Source: Ureibacillus thermosphaericus (GTDB taxonomy: Bacteria; Bacillota; Bacilli; Bacillales_A; Planococcaceae). Taken from it: 64,000 nucleotides of DNA. The stretch covers positions 1 to 64,000 of the forward strand of contig NZ_JAAXPW010000007.1 in assembly GCF_012396605.1 (NCBI RefSeq), written 5' to 3'. Position 1 is the first letter of the stretch; every line of letters begins with the position of its first letter. Positions 1 through 9,184 of this stretch are shown here, in pieces. Under the pieces are notes generated by a model. That model was not told where the DNA came from. It worked only from the letters and a program-made list of their open reading frames with translations, and made no database searches. Position numbers and translations under genes: made by a program.

Positions 1-124
1 AGAGAACAGCTATTCACGGAAGTTATAAAGACTTGCGTCAATCATCTTAATTGAACCGCCGTATACGGAACCGTACGTACGGTGGTGTGAGAGGACGGGA
101 GTTAATCGCTCCCTCCTACTCGAT
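1..124 (+). mobile_element. Group II intron, 3' end only
   Basis: Positions 55-86 fold into the roughly 34-nt domain V hairpin of group II introns: ACCGCCGU pairs with ACGGUGGU, then a small bulge, then UACGG pairs with CCGUA. A domain VI-like stem follows (GGGAG with CTCCC), and the piece ends CCTACTCGAT at 124, a usual 3' end for bacterial introns. The intron body and any reverse transcriptase ORF lie before the window. The fragment sits just upstream of the cdaA promoter region. The intron subclass cannot be told from 124 bases. Confidence 0.75.
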
Positions 125-213
125 TTAATCAAAATCGATATTTTTAGACAAGAAAAGAAAAAAAGAAACAATTGATATAAAAGTTTCGTCAATACTATAA
201 AAGCTTTATGGAT

Positions 214-244
214 TTGATTATGATATACTTATTGATAGTATAAT
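214..244 (+). promoter_or_regulatory. Possible sigma-A promoter of the cdaA operon
   Basis: TTGATT at 214-219 and a perfect TATAAT at 239-244 are separated by 19 bp, slightly long. An alternative extended -10 (TGATATACT) lies at 221-229. The stretch 125-365 between the intron end and cdaA is AT-rich and holds nothing else I recognise. Confidence 0.4.
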
Positions 245-365
245 TGGGAATTTTTTAAATTTATAAAAATGGAATTTTTTATATACTATTATTATAAAAA
301 ATGCATAAACTATATCGCATGTGTTTTTTTGTTATTGATTTGGTGAATTAAGTGGGGGATGCCAC

Positions 366-1202
366 ATGAATATAATTGAGCAATTTACTGACTTTACTCC
401 TGTAAATATTATTTTTAGTTTATTGGACGTCATACTTGTTTGGTACGTTATATATAAAATTTTAACCCTTATAAAAGGGACGAAAGCCGTTCAGTTATTA
501 AAAGGTTTATTCGTCATTATCATTGCAAGAATTGCAACTGAAATCTTTGGTTTGGATACATTAGGCTGGATGCTCCAAGAAGTAATTGATTGGGGATTTT
601 TAGCGATTATTATTATTTTCACACCTGAAATTCGAAGAGCCCTTGAACAAATTGGACGCGGTAGGTTATTTCAACGTCCAGTAAATCAATTGGAAGATGA
701 ACAAGCGCGTCTTATTGAAGCAATGAAAAAAGCTGTAAGTTATATGGCGAAAAGACGAATTGGTGCACTCATTTCCATTGAAAAAGAAACAGGCTTAAAC
801 GAATATATCGAAACAGGTATTCGACTTGATGCCCATATTACGTCAGAATTGATTATTAATACTTTTATTCCAAATACCCCACTTCATGATGGAGCAGTAA
901 TTGTACAAAAAGATCGAATAGCAGCAGCGGCATGTTATTTACCATTATCAGAAAGCACATTGATATCAAAAGAACTTGGTACAAGGCATCGAGCTGCTCT
1001 TGGGTTAAGTGAAGTTACAGATGCTATCGTAGTTGTTGTATCGGAAGAAACAGGTGCAGTTAGTATTGCAGTGAATGGCAATCTACATAGAAATCTCACA
1101 TTAGAAAATTTCGAATCTTTACTTAGAACATTATGGTTTGGGCCAGAAATGGAACTAGACGCATCCTCTAAGTGGACTTGGAGGGGGAAAAAACATGGAT
1201 AA
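366..1202 (+). CDS. cdaA: Diadenylate cyclase CdaA (c-di-AMP synthase)
   Basis: Membrane diadenylate cyclase that condenses two ATP into c-di-AMP, the essential potassium/osmolyte second messenger of Firmicutes. The 278-aa product has about three hydrophobic helices in residues 10-90, then a DisA_N catalytic domain with DGA at residues 175-177 and RHR at 207-209, the two hallmark active-site motifs. Length matches B. subtilis CdaA (about 273 aa). The ATG follows GGGGG at 353-357. It overlaps cdaR by 8 bp and starts the conserved cdaA-cdaR-glmM block. A target pathway for its product appears at the other end of the window (62.9-64 kb). Confidence 0.95.
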   Translation: MNIIEQFTDFTPVNIIFSLLDVILVWYVIYKILTLIKGTKAVQLLKGLFVIIIARIATEIFGLDTLGWMLQEVIDWGFLAIIIIFTPEIRRALEQIGRGRLFQRPVNQLEDEQARLIEAMKKAVSYMAKRRIGALISIEKETGLNEYIETGIRLDAHITSELIINTFIPNTPLHDGAVIVQKDRIAAAACYLPLSESTLISKELGTRHRAALGLSEVTDAIVVVVSEETGAVSIAVNGNLHRNLTLENFESLLRTLWFGPEMELDASSKWTWRGKKHG

Positions 1203-2229
1203 ATTTTTTGATAATATATGGGTGTTGAGAGCAACAGCCTTCATATTAGCGTTTCTTCTCTTCTTTTACGTGAAAGCGGAATTAACTGGTGGTGGAAAAG
1301 AATCTACATCGAATAATCATGTAGATATTATTACGGATGTTCCTTTAGAGGTCTATTATGATTCCGAAAATTTAATTGTTACTGGGTTGCCAGAAACTGT
1401 AGATGTAACAATTGAAGGCCCAATGCAAATTGTGTTAAAAACAAAATTCCAAAAAGATTTTAAAGTATTTGTTGACTTAAATTCATTGTTAATTGGTGAA
1501 CATAGAGTTACAATACAGCATGAAAATTTTTCTGATAAACTGAATGTGACAATTGACCCAGAGGTAGTGGATGTTGTTATTGAAGAAAAAGTAACTCAAG
1601 AGTTTAGGGTAGATCCTGAAATCAATAACCGATTGTTTGCGGAAGGTTATGTGTTAAAATCGATGATGGCTGAGCCGAGTAAAGTGATTGTAACAGGTGC
1701 CAAGAGCATAATTGAAAACATAAGTTATGTAAAAGCAACAGTTTCAGCACCGGAAGGAATTAAGGAATCTTTTACCCAAGAAGCGAATGTCAAAGTATTA
1801 GATAGTAATTTAAATAAACTAGATGTATCTATTCAACCAGAAACGGTTAATGTGACTGTTGAAGTGGAGGAATATAGCAGAGATATTCCAATCACACTCA
1901 GGCAAATAGGAACACCACAACAAGGTGTAGTAATTAATGAACTAAATACAGATACAAAGACGATTGAATTGTTTGGTCCAAAATCTATTATTGACTCCCT
2001 AAAGTCTTTAGTCGTAGAATTTGACGTATCGAAGGTTGACCGCTCAGGAAATTATGAAGTGGACCTAAACTTGCCGAAGGGAGCTACTAAATTAGGAACT
2101 GATAAAATTATTGTACGCGCTAATGTTACAAAAACACCAACTCAATCAGATTCAGTTGATGAAGAAACCGATGAAGACCAAAGTATGGATGAGCCAAATG
2201 GTGTTGATGAGGAAATAAAAAGCGAATAA
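1195..2229 (+). CDS. cdaR: CdaA regulatory protein CdaR (YbbR-domain)
   Basis: Extracytoplasmic regulator that binds CdaA and modulates c-di-AMP production. It has one N-terminal membrane anchor (residues about 10-27) and then repeated YbbR beta domains; the motif P-x-x-V-x-V-T-G/EGP recurs several times. At 344 aa it is shorter than the roughly 480-aa B. subtilis protein, so it probably has three rather than four YbbR repeats. It ends in an acidic tail rich in D and E. The start overlaps the cdaA stop by 8 bp, implying translational coupling, and a strong GGAGGGGG lies just before the ATG. Confidence 0.9.
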   Translation: MDKFFDNIWVLRATAFILAFLLFFYVKAELTGGGKESTSNNHVDIITDVPLEVYYDSENLIVTGLPETVDVTIEGPMQIVLKTKFQKDFKVFVDLNSLLIGEHRVTIQHENFSDKLNVTIDPEVVDVVIEEKVTQEFRVDPEINNRLFAEGYVLKSMMAEPSKVIVTGAKSIIENISYVKATVSAPEGIKESFTQEANVKVLDSNLNKLDVSIQPETVNVTVEVEEYSRDIPITLRQIGTPQQGVVINELNTDTKTIELFGPKSIIDSLKSLVVEFDVSKVDRSGNYEVDLNLPKGATKLGTDKIIVRANVTKTPTQSDSVDEETDEDQSMDEPNGVDEEIKSE

Positions 2230-2337
2230 AATCTTGAATTTCAAAATAAAAAACTACTCAAATAACATAAATTGCTTGGTTTTGATTCCATGAATTATTC
2301 AAATATGGAATGTCAAGTGTTGAAGGAGAGAATAGTT

Positions 2338-3690
2338 ATGGGAAAATATTTTGGAACAGACGGCGTACGAGGAGTCGCAAATACAGAGCTCTCCCCGGAA
2401 CTTGCATTTAAATTAGGTCGTGTAGGGGGATACATTTTAACCAAAAATGCTAATGAAAGACCAAAAGTCATCATTGGTCGAGATACAAGAATTTCTGGTC
2501 ATATGTTAGAAGGAGCGTTAGTTGCTGGCTTGCTTTCTATTGGGGTTGAAGTCATGAGATTAGGTGTCATTAGCACACCGGGTGTTGCTTATCTAACTCG
2601 AGTAATGAATGCAGATGCAGGAATTATGATTTCAGCTTCACATAATCCAGTTCAAGATAACGGAATTAAATTTTTCGGTCCAGATGGTTATAAATTAACA
2701 GATGAACAAGAAGAAGAAATTGAAAAATTACTAGATGCTGAGGTAGATACACTGCCGAGACCAATTGGGGCAGATTTAGGCACAGTCAGCGATTATTTTG
2801 AAGGTGGTCAGAAATACATCTCCTATCTAAAGCAAACGGTTGATGAAGATTTTGAAGGTATTCACGTTGCGATTGACTGTGCGAACGGAGCTACTTCTTC
2901 ATTAGCAACGCATTTATTTGCAGATTTAGAGGCAGATATTTCAACAATGGGTGCTTCTCCGGATGGATTAAATATTAATGATGGAGTAGGTTCTACACAC
3001 CCTGAAAAGCTGGCAGAATTCGTTGTGGAAAGAGAAGCGGATGTTGGGCTAGCCTTTGACGGCGATGGAGATCGATTGATTGCAGTCGATGAAAAAGGGA
3101 ATATTGTCGATGGCGACCAAATCATGTTTATCATCGGGAAATATTTAAATAGTAAAGGGCTTTTAAAGAAAAATACAATCGTTTCGACAGTGATGAGCAA
3201 CATGGGATTCTATAAAGCATTAGAAGAAAACGGAATGACTAGTGTACAAACGCCTGTTGGTGACCGTTATGTCGTTGAAGAAATGCGTAAAAATAGTTAC
3301 AACTTAGGTGGCGAACAATCTGGCCACATCGTATTCCTTGATTACAACACTACTGGCGATGGTATGCTAACAGCTATCCAATTAGTAAATATAATGAAAT
3401 TAACAGGTAAGCGGTTATCTGAACTAGCATCAGAAATGAAAATATTCCCGCAACGTTTAGTTAACGTACGTGTTACGGATAAAAATAAAGTGAAAGACAA
3501 TCCAAAAGTACAAGAAGCAATTAAAGAAGTGGAAGATGTACTTGGAAACAATGGTCGAGTACTAGTTCGTCCTTCTGGAACCGAACCATTAGTTCGAGTA
3601 ATGGTGGAAGCACCAACTGACGAAGAATGCGAAAGTTATGTAAATCGCATTGCAGAAGTTGTAAAAAAAGAAATGGGTATTACTGAATAA
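2338..3690 (+). CDS. glmM: Phosphoglucosamine mutase GlmM
   Basis: Converts glucosamine-6-phosphate to glucosamine-1-phosphate for UDP-GlcNAc and peptidoglycan synthesis; in relatives it also binds and inhibits CdaA. The 450-aa protein has the phosphoserine loop ISASHNP with the catalytic serine at residue 101, the metal loop DGDGDR, and a C-terminal phosphate-binding RPSGTEP. An upstream in-frame ATG at 2272 exists, but the start at 2338 has AAGGAG at 2323-2328 and gives the conserved [12 protein letters not shown] amino terminus. It lies about 100 bp after cdaR in the same transcriptional direction. Confidence 0.96.
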   Translation: MGKYFGTDGVRGVANTELSPELAFKLGRVGGYILTKNANERPKVIIGRDTRISGHMLEGALVAGLLSIGVEVMRLGVISTPGVAYLTRVMNADAGIMISASHNPVQDNGIKFFGPDGYKLTDEQEEEIEKLLDAEVDTLPRPIGADLGTVSDYFEGGQKYISYLKQTVDEDFEGIHVAIDCANGATSSLATHLFADLEADISTMGASPDGLNINDGVGSTHPEKLAEFVVEREADVGLAFDGDGDRLIAVDEKGNIVDGDQIMFIIGKYLNSKGLLKKNTIVSTVMSNMGFYKALEENGMTSVQTPVGDRYVVEEMRKNSYNLGGEQSGHIVFLDYNTTGDGMLTAIQLVNIMKLTGKRLSELASEMKIFPQRLVNVRVTDKNKVKDNPKVQEAIKEVEDVLGNNGRVLVRPSGTEPLVRVMVEAPTDEECESYVNRIAEVVKKEMGITE

Positions 3691-3792
3691 CATAAACAGT
3701 GCTGTGGGTAATGTCAACATACATTGACTTTACACACAGCTTTTTTATTATGTCTGGATAGAAGAATGGATAAGTTTCTAAGTTATCGGGAG

Positions 3793-3981
3793 TTATATCT
3801 GCACATGAATAATTATTATTTGCACAAGGTAGGTATTCATCTGCACAAGCTAAAGTTGCATCCACACAAGTTACGGAAACATCAGCACGAGCAGGAATTA
3901 TATCCACACAAATTGTTAATTTATCTAAACAAGCTAGTACCCTATCCACACAAGTGAAGAGGTTATCTGCACAAGTGGGCC
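3793..3981. repeat. Nine-copy degenerate 21-bp tandem repeat
   Basis: A CACAAG-like core starts at 3802, 3823, 3844, 3865, 3886, 3907, 3928, 3949 and 3970: an exact 21-bp period with no slippage. The consensus is about TTATCYRCACAAGYTA plus five variable bases. Because 21 is a multiple of three, long frames stay open by chance on both strands (plus 3724-3957, minus 3949-3680); I treat these as shadows. The array fills the gap between glmM and the PfpI-family gene. Several units resemble the DnaA-box core (CTATCCACA at 3942-3950), but nothing else suggests an origin. Confidence 0.85.
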
Positions 3982-4114
3982 ATCATTCATATCCATAAGA
4001 GTTTAAACTACATTTGTGAAATATCCCCGCATGATGTTTTTCATCCATCTTTTTGATTATTTACAGAAGGAATCGGCAATAGTATTAAATGTGAAATATG
4101 AAAAGGAGTGTGAA

Positions 4115-4648
4115 ATGATGGCAAAAATCGCGACATTAATTACAGATTTATTTGAGGATGTAGAATTTACAAGTCCAAAAGAAGCGTTAGAAGCTGCTGG
4201 TCATACAGTTGTGACGATTGATAAAGTAGGTAACAAAACCGTTAGAGGCAAAAAGGGAGAAGCAAAAGTCGACATTGATTATGGAATTGAAGATGTAGAT
4301 CCAGATGACTTCGATGCTTTATTCATACCAGGAGGATTTTCACCGGATTTGTTGCGTGATGATGATCGAGTAGTGGCATTTGTTAAATCATTTATGAAAG
4401 CGAATAAGCTTGTATTTGCCATTTGTCACGGGCCTCAACTTTTAATTTCTGCTAGAGAATTAGAAGGACGTGACGTGACAGGATATAAGTCGATTCAAGT
4501 CGATTTAGAAAATGCCGGTGCAAAATTCCATGACGAGCCAGTTGTTGTATGTGGCAATCAGTTAGTTACAAGCAGAACACCAGATGATTTACCTGAATTT
4601 AACCGAGAAATTGTAAATTTATTAAAGGAGAAAGAGTTTCAGAAATAA
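4115..4648 (+). CDS. yfkM: DJ-1/PfpI family stress protein (YfkM-like)
   Basis: Cytoplasmic DJ-1/PfpI superfamily protein resembling B. subtilis general stress protein YfkM. Members are described as proteases, glyoxalases or deglycases; the substrate here is unknown. The nucleophile elbow AICHGPQ with its catalytic Cys is present, as are the glutamate region near the N-terminus (ITDLFEDVEF) and the conserved SRTPDDLP near the end. Start chosen at 4115 (MMAKIATL; 4118 equally possible) because AAGGAG lies at 4103-4108. The longer in-frame extension to 4016 has no ribosome binding site. Monocistronic, with a terminator after it. Confidence 0.88.
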   Translation: MMAKIATLITDLFEDVEFTSPKEALEAAGHTVVTIDKVGNKTVRGKKGEAKVDIDYGIEDVDPDDFDALFIPGGFSPDLLRDDDRVVAFVKSFMKANKLVFAICHGPQLLISARELEGRDVTGYKSIQVDLENAGAKFHDEPVVVCGNQLVTSRTPDDLPEFNREIVNLLKEKEFQK

Positions 4649-4706
4649 AATAACATTCTTTGCCTTTGTTACCCCCTTATAATAATAATAAATTATATGA
4701 GTTTCC

Positions 4707-4748
4707 TTGCCCAAGCTAGGAATTTTCCTACCTTGGGCAAATTTGTTT
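4707..4748 (+). terminator. Rho-independent terminator after yfkM-like gene
   Basis: Left arm 4707-4722 (TTGCCCAAG, mismatch, TAGGAA) pairs with 4725-4740 across a 2-4 base loop; followed by ATTTGTTT. Confidence 0.75.
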
Positions 4749-4800
4749 GGAATATTGTAACTCTTGATATCTAAAAATAATAAGTAACATTAGTAAATCA

Positions 4801-4829
4801 TTGACGTATAGATACATATTCTGTATGAT
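4801..4829 (+). promoter_or_regulatory. Sigma-A promoter for glmS
   Basis: TTGACG at 4801-4806 and TATGAT at 4824-4829 are separated by exactly 17 bp. Transcription from about 4836 would give a leader of about 455 nt that contains the glmS ribozyme. Confidence 0.7.
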
Positions 4830-4930
4830 GAGAATGCTTAATTTTTTATAAATATAATTTCCAGTTTTTAGAAAAATTAAGCGAGCGCGGTAAAGGAGGT
4901 TAGTTTCGCGCTATATAAATGCGATGGAAA

Positions 4931-5105
4931 ACAATTAAAGCGCCAGGACTAAGGAAATCGGACGGCAATCAATCCTTAGTTGACGAGGTGGAGGTTTATC
5001 GAAATATTCGGCGGATGCCTCCCGATCGCATTGCCCGGTCGCAATTTCGTTCTTAAAACATAAAAGCAATTTTATGGACAAAGGAACGAAAAGGCAAAGC
5101 AATAA
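4931..5105 (+). ncRNA. glmS ribozyme/riboswitch
   Basis: Glucosamine-6-phosphate-activated self-cleaving ribozyme in the glmS leader. Diagnostic core: AGCGCCAGGACT with the scissile bond expected between A4939 and G4940, then GTTGACGAGGTGGAGGTTTATC, then TTCGGCGGATGCCTCC (P2/P2.1/P2.2 elements). Downstream P3/P4 arms TTGCC and GAACGAAA/GGCAA close by about 5105. In relatives, GlcN6P binding triggers cleavage and RNase J decay of the glmS message, lowering hexosamine synthesis. The rest of the leader (5106-5290) has a small TTGAAC/GTTCAA hairpin near 5148-5168 and nothing else recognised. Confidence 0.95.
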
Positions 5106-5290
5106 AAATTAAATAGCGATATCAAACCTACAATTCTTTTTTTGGACATATTGAACTAGACAGAGTTCAAATTCAAAAAAAGAGCAAAAAAGTAGGCTTA
5201 GTTTTCTGTTGCCTTTTTTCAGGAAACAAAATTCTACAATTTTTTTGGAAAATTGATAGTATGGTATCGCTTATTGACGGAGGTATGTAA

Positions 5291-7093
5291 ATGTGTGGAA
5301 TAGTTGGATATAACGGATATTTAAATGCAAAGGAAATCTTATTAAAAGGACTAGAAAAGCTTGAATACCGCGGCTATGATTCAGCAGGTATAGCCATTCA
5401 AAATCAAGAAGGAATTACAGTTTTCAAAGAAAAAGGAAGAATTGCTGACTTACGCAAAATTGTAGACGACAAAATGAAAGGAAACATCGGCATTGGTCAT
5501 ACACGTTGGGCAACACACGGAGAGCCTAATAAAATCAATGCGCATCCACATCAAAGTCTTTCTGGCAGATTTACGATTGTACACAACGGAGTCATTGAAA
5601 ACTATCACCTACTACAAAAAGAGTATTTAAAAGATGCTCCAATGCTATCAGATACAGATACAGAGGTAATTGTACAGCTTGTAGAATTATTCTCTAATGA
5701 AGGTTCTTCAACTGAAGAAGCGTTTCGTAAAACCCTATCTTTATTGCATGGCTCCTATGCGATTGCTTTACTTGATATGGAAGATACTGAAACCATCTAT
5801 GTAGCTAAAAACAAATCACCATTGCTTGTCGGTGTAGGTGAAGGATTTAATGTAGTTGCATCCGATGCAATGGCGATGTTACAAGTGACAAATCAATTTA
5901 TTGAATTACATGATAAAGAAGTTGTATTGGTTTCGAAGGATAAAGTTGAAATTTCTACAATAGATGGACGTCAAATTGAACGAAAACCTTATACAGTGGA
6001 GCTAGATGCTAGCGACATCGAAAAAGGAACATATCCTCATTACATGTTAAAAGAAATGGATGAGCAGCCTGGTGTCGTTCGAAAAATCATTCAAGAATAT
6101 AGTAATAATGCTGGAGAATTAACAATTGATGAAGCAATATTATCTGCTTTACGCAATGCGGATCGAATTTATATCATTGCGGCAGGAACGAGCTACCATG
6201 CAGGACTTGTAGGAAAACAATACTTTGAAAAGCTTGCTGGAATTCCAGTGGAAGTTCATATTTCTAGCGAATTCGGCTATAATATGCCATTACTATCTGA
6301 AAAGCCGCTCTTTATATTTATTTCTCAATCTGGCGAAACAGCGGATAGCAGACAGGTGCTTGTAAAAGTAAAAGAATTAGGCTATCCTGCGTTAACCATT
6401 ACAAATGTTGCGGGTTCAACGCTTTCCCGTGAAGCGGATTACACACTATTACTACACGCTGGTCCTGAAATTGCCGTTGCTTCAACAAAAGCATATGTGG
6501 CACAATTAGCCGTTTTAGCAATTGCTGCTTATGTTACGGGTAAAAGCAAAGGAAACATCATAAACTTCGATTTAAAAACAGAGCTTGCTTTTGCTGCAAA
6601 TGCAATTCAAACAATCGTGGATTCCAAAGAAGAACTGCATATTATCTCAAATGAATATTTAAATCATACTCGTAATGCGTTCTTCATTGGTCGAAATATC
6701 GATTATTATGTAAGTTTAGAAGGGGCACTTAAATTAAAGGAAATATCGTATATTCAAGCGGAAGGTTTTGCTGGTGGGGAGTTAAAGCATGGAACGATCG
6801 CATTAATTGAAAATGGAACACCTGTCTTTGCTCTCGTTACACAAGAGCCAGTAGCGTTAAATATTCGCGGTAACGTGAAAGAAGTAGTGGCACGTGGTGC
6901 TAATGCGTGCGTTATTTCAATGGAAGGGTTAAATGAAGACGAAGACCGACTTGTCATTCCGAAAGTGCATGCTCTTCTTACGCCGCTTGTTGCTGTAGTG
7001 CCGTTGCAGTTCATTAGTTACTATGCTGCTTTAGATCGTGGATGCGATGTTGACAAACCGCGAAATTTGGCGAAGTCTGTAACAGTGGAGTAA
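5291..7093 (+). CDS. glmS: Glutamine-fructose-6-phosphate aminotransferase GlmS
   Basis: Makes glucosamine-6-phosphate from fructose-6-phosphate and glutamine, the entry step of UDP-GlcNAc and cell-wall synthesis. The 600-aa protein begins MCGIVGY, so Cys2 is the Ntn-hydrolase glutaminase nucleophile after Met removal; HTRWATHG and the SDTD motif complete that domain. Two SIS sugar isomerase domains follow ([12 protein letters not shown] near 350; [11 protein letters not shown] near 480), and the C-terminus [12 protein letters not shown] is the conserved closing tail. GGAGGT at 5279-5284 precedes the ATG. Controlled by the upstream ribozyme, which senses its own product. Confidence 0.97.
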   Translation: MCGIVGYNGYLNAKEILLKGLEKLEYRGYDSAGIAIQNQEGITVFKEKGRIADLRKIVDDKMKGNIGIGHTRWATHGEPNKINAHPHQSLSGRFTIVHNGVIENYHLLQKEYLKDAPMLSDTDTEVIVQLVELFSNEGSSTEEAFRKTLSLLHGSYAIALLDMEDTETIYVAKNKSPLLVGVGEGFNVVASDAMAMLQVTNQFIELHDKEVVLVSKDKVEISTIDGRQIERKPYTVELDASDIEKGTYPHYMLKEMDEQPGVVRKIIQEYSNNAGELTIDEAILSALRNADRIYIIAAGTSYHAGLVGKQYFEKLAGIPVEVHISSEFGYNMPLLSEKPLFIFISQSGETADSRQVLVKVKELGYPALTITNVAGSTLSREADYTLLLHAGPEIAVASTKAYVAQLAVLAIAAYVTGKSKGNIINFDLKTELAFAANAIQTIVDSKEELHIISNEYLNHTRNAFFIGRNIDYYVSLEGALKLKEISYIQAEGFAGGELKHGTIALIENGTPVFALVTQEPVALNIRGNVKEVVARGANACVISMEGLNEDEDRLVIPKVHALLTPLVAVVPLQFISYYAALDRGCDVDKPRNLAKSVTVE

Positions 7094-7147
7094 ATAATCA
7101 ATACACTTTTAACCTTTTGTTAAAGTAAAAAAGTTGTGAACTAATAT

Positions 7148-7195
7148 AAAACCTATCCTCAATAAGGTGATGGATAGGTTTTATTTTTTATTTTA
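7148..7195 (+). terminator. Terminator after glmS
   Basis: AAAACCTATCC (7148-7158) pairs with GGATAGGTTTT (7172-7182), followed by TATTTTTTATTTT. A hairpin with the same stem core occurs at 14337-14366. Confidence 0.85.
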
Positions 7196-7628
7196 AATAT
7201 GGAGTATGCAATGTGTATCGAATTTCAACTACATCTATGTTGCGGAGGTAGCATTTAGATAAATCTATTTGAACGAAAGCTAACTACTCAGCCTTCAATA
7301 CTATCTAAAAAACTAATGTGCTCTTCAACGATAGGGTGCTATTCCGTAGAAAAATCAGCATTGTTTTCTATATTGAGGAACAACATTTTTTATGAATTTA
7401 TATCATCACCTTCTCGTTTGAAGGTGATATTTTATTTTTAATACATATGGTGTAAAGATAATTCGTATTATTAATACGTTAAATATCTGTATTTAATCAC
7501 GTATACAATTAATTGAAGGGTGAAAAATATTATGGAATTATTTGCTATGGATTAAAGATTTTGTGCTATACTTTTTATTAGGAAAAATAGAAAATAAATG
7601 TAGAATTTTGACAAGGAGTTGAGTGGAG
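7196..7628. other. Gene-poor gap with one terminator-like hairpin
   Basis: No credible ORF in either strand. A hairpin at 7400-7440 (CACCTT at 7407-7412 with AAGGTG at 7421-7426, then TTTTATTTTTA) looks like a plus-strand terminator, which would fit a small untranslated transcript or the relic of a lost gene. The end of the gap holds the ribosome binding site for the next gene (AAGGAG 7613-7618). Confidence 0.4.
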
Positions 7629-8350
7629 TTGAGTAGAAAAGTGTTGCAACGAGCCATTTCAATGTTAACCAAATCAGATCTCAAATATGGTAATAATATA
7701 CCAGAATGGCTAAAAGATGAATATTCTTATTGGGAAAAGTTGTTTCTGATAAGAATTTCCCTTGCCACTTTGGAACTATCGCTGAGAAAAAAGGCGATTT
7801 AAGATATTTTTATATAGAAAATCATGATTTAAGCCCTCTACCGAATGTATTAAGAGAGTTTTTGAAATTATCAAGAGAAAATGAGCATAATAAACATGCT
7901 TTGGTTGTTTTTGTGCAACCTGAAATTCCAGAACAGTCATTTGATTACTATGAAAATTATTTTTGGAATATTTTAAAATATCTACATGAGAATGATGAAA
8001 AAGAATGGAATGCAAATATTCCAACTGATCCAGATGATCCACTTTGGGAATTTTGTTTTGATGGAGAACCTATTTTTGTATCAGCTAATATGCCAGCATA
8101 TAAACATAGAATTACTAGGAACATGGGAAAAAGCCTTATATTGATCTTTCAACCTAGAAGAATTTTTGCTGATATTACTCCAAAGGCTATTGATTTAATT
8201 CGATCAAAAGTAGAGTCGATAGAAAATCTCCCAATCCATCCGGATCTAGGAAGATATGGAGACGAAAGCAACAGAGAATGGAAACAGTATATAATCACTG
8301 ATGACAATAATCCAAGAAAAGGGGTATGTCCATTCCATCCTAAATCTTGA
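7629..8350 (+). pseudogene. YqcI/YcgG family protein, frameshifted near 7735
   Basis: Family of unknown function with a conserved FPCxFG motif, seen here as FPCHFG. The N-terminal part starts at TTG 7629 (RBS AAGGAG 7613-7618, 10-nt spacing) and reads through IPEWLKDEYSYWEK near 7731-7739. The remainder (VVSDKNFPCHFG to CPFHPKS) is in another frame to 8350. Adding one A to the AAAA run at 7735-7738 would join the two parts into about 240 aa, the usual family size. It is either a recent pseudogene or a homopolymer sequencing error. If intact, the internal TTG at 7730 would give a 206-aa N-truncated product. Confidence 0.75.
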
Positions 8351-8407
8351 TAATCAGAATTACTGATTTGTACATCATACTAAGTTTATAAAGGTGTGTG
8401 GGGTTTT

Positions 8408-9040
8408 ATGGCATTGTATCTTACTTATGTTATTGTGGGCCTTTCTATTGCCATGCCAATTGGAGCCATTTCTGTAGAAATGATCAAGCAAGGTCTCAAG
8501 AATGGCTTTTGGCATGGTTGGGCTGTTGGATTAGGAGGTATGACGATTGATTTAGCTTTAATCGCAGCATTTTATTTCGGATTATCCTCCATTTTGAAGC
8601 AACCGTTTATTCAAATCCCGATGTGGATTGTTGGTGCAGTATTTTTGTTTTTAATTGGTTATGATTCTATTAAAAATGCGGATCATGATATCACATTATC
8701 AGGTGAAAAGCCAACAAAATCTTGGTTTTCTTCATATAGAAATGGTTTTCTTGTTGCGATATCTCCAGGGAATATAGTGTTTTGGCTAAGCGTATTCGGG
8801 TCGGTTCTTACCAACTCATATGATATGGCGAATCCAATTAAATTTATCACCATTGGGACGGGTGTGTTAACCGGAATTTTACTACATGACATTGGCTTAT
8901 TAACCATTGTTTCTACTACAAGAAAGTTAATGAGCCGTTCGATGATAAAAGTAAGTTCTATTATTGCTGGTATAGTGTTAATTGGTTTTTCGGGTTATTT
9001 TGTTTATGAAGCTATTTCTGCAGTTAAACAATTGATTTAA
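8408..9040 (+). CDS. LysE family exporter
   Basis: Inner-membrane exporter of the LysE/RhtB superfamily, expected to extrude amino acids or related small molecules. The 210-aa protein begins with the family signature GLSIAMPIGAISVEMIKQGLKNG and has about six hydrophobic helices. GFLVAISPGNIVFWLSVFG is the matching second-half signature with the conserved SPG-N. Start 8408 (ATG) follows AAGGTG at 8391-8396; an in-frame GTG at 8396 overlaps that site and is less likely. It stands alone between the broken yqcI-like gene and the IS remnants. The substrate cannot be inferred. Confidence 0.85.
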   Translation: MALYLTYVIVGLSIAMPIGAISVEMIKQGLKNGFWHGWAVGLGGMTIDLALIAAFYFGLSSILKQPFIQIPMWIVGAVFLFLIGYDSIKNADHDITLSGEKPTKSWFSSYRNGFLVAISPGNIVFWLSVFGSVLTNSYDMANPIKFITIGTGVLTGILLHDIGLLTIVSTTRKLMSRSMIKVSSIIAGIVLIGFSGYFVYEAISAVKQLI

Positions 9041-9184
9041 ATTATTTGGTGTTTGTCGACGGTAAATCTGACAGAATGAAGGTTGACGAGTTACCACATT
9101 TATGGTTTCTCATGTAAGAGCATAAGGAATTTTTGCCCTCACTGAAGGTGTGGAATCAGGCAGGGCCTGATAAAACGTAACAAA
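9041..9184. other. Spacer before the IS remnant
   Basis: 144 bp with no ORF or hairpin that I can support; it ends exactly where the IS terminal repeat starts. Confidence 0.3.

Noticed and set aside
3680-3957. Open frames on both strands through the 21-bp repeats (including a Cys-every-seven minus-strand frame)
   Set aside because: The 21-bp period is a multiple of three, which keeps frames open without selection; no ribosome binding site and no family similarity.
3793-3981. CRISPR array or replication origin
   Set aside because: No unique spacers between repeats and no cas genes; only one or two units approach a DnaA box and there is no dnaA/dnaN or AT-rich unwinding element next to it.
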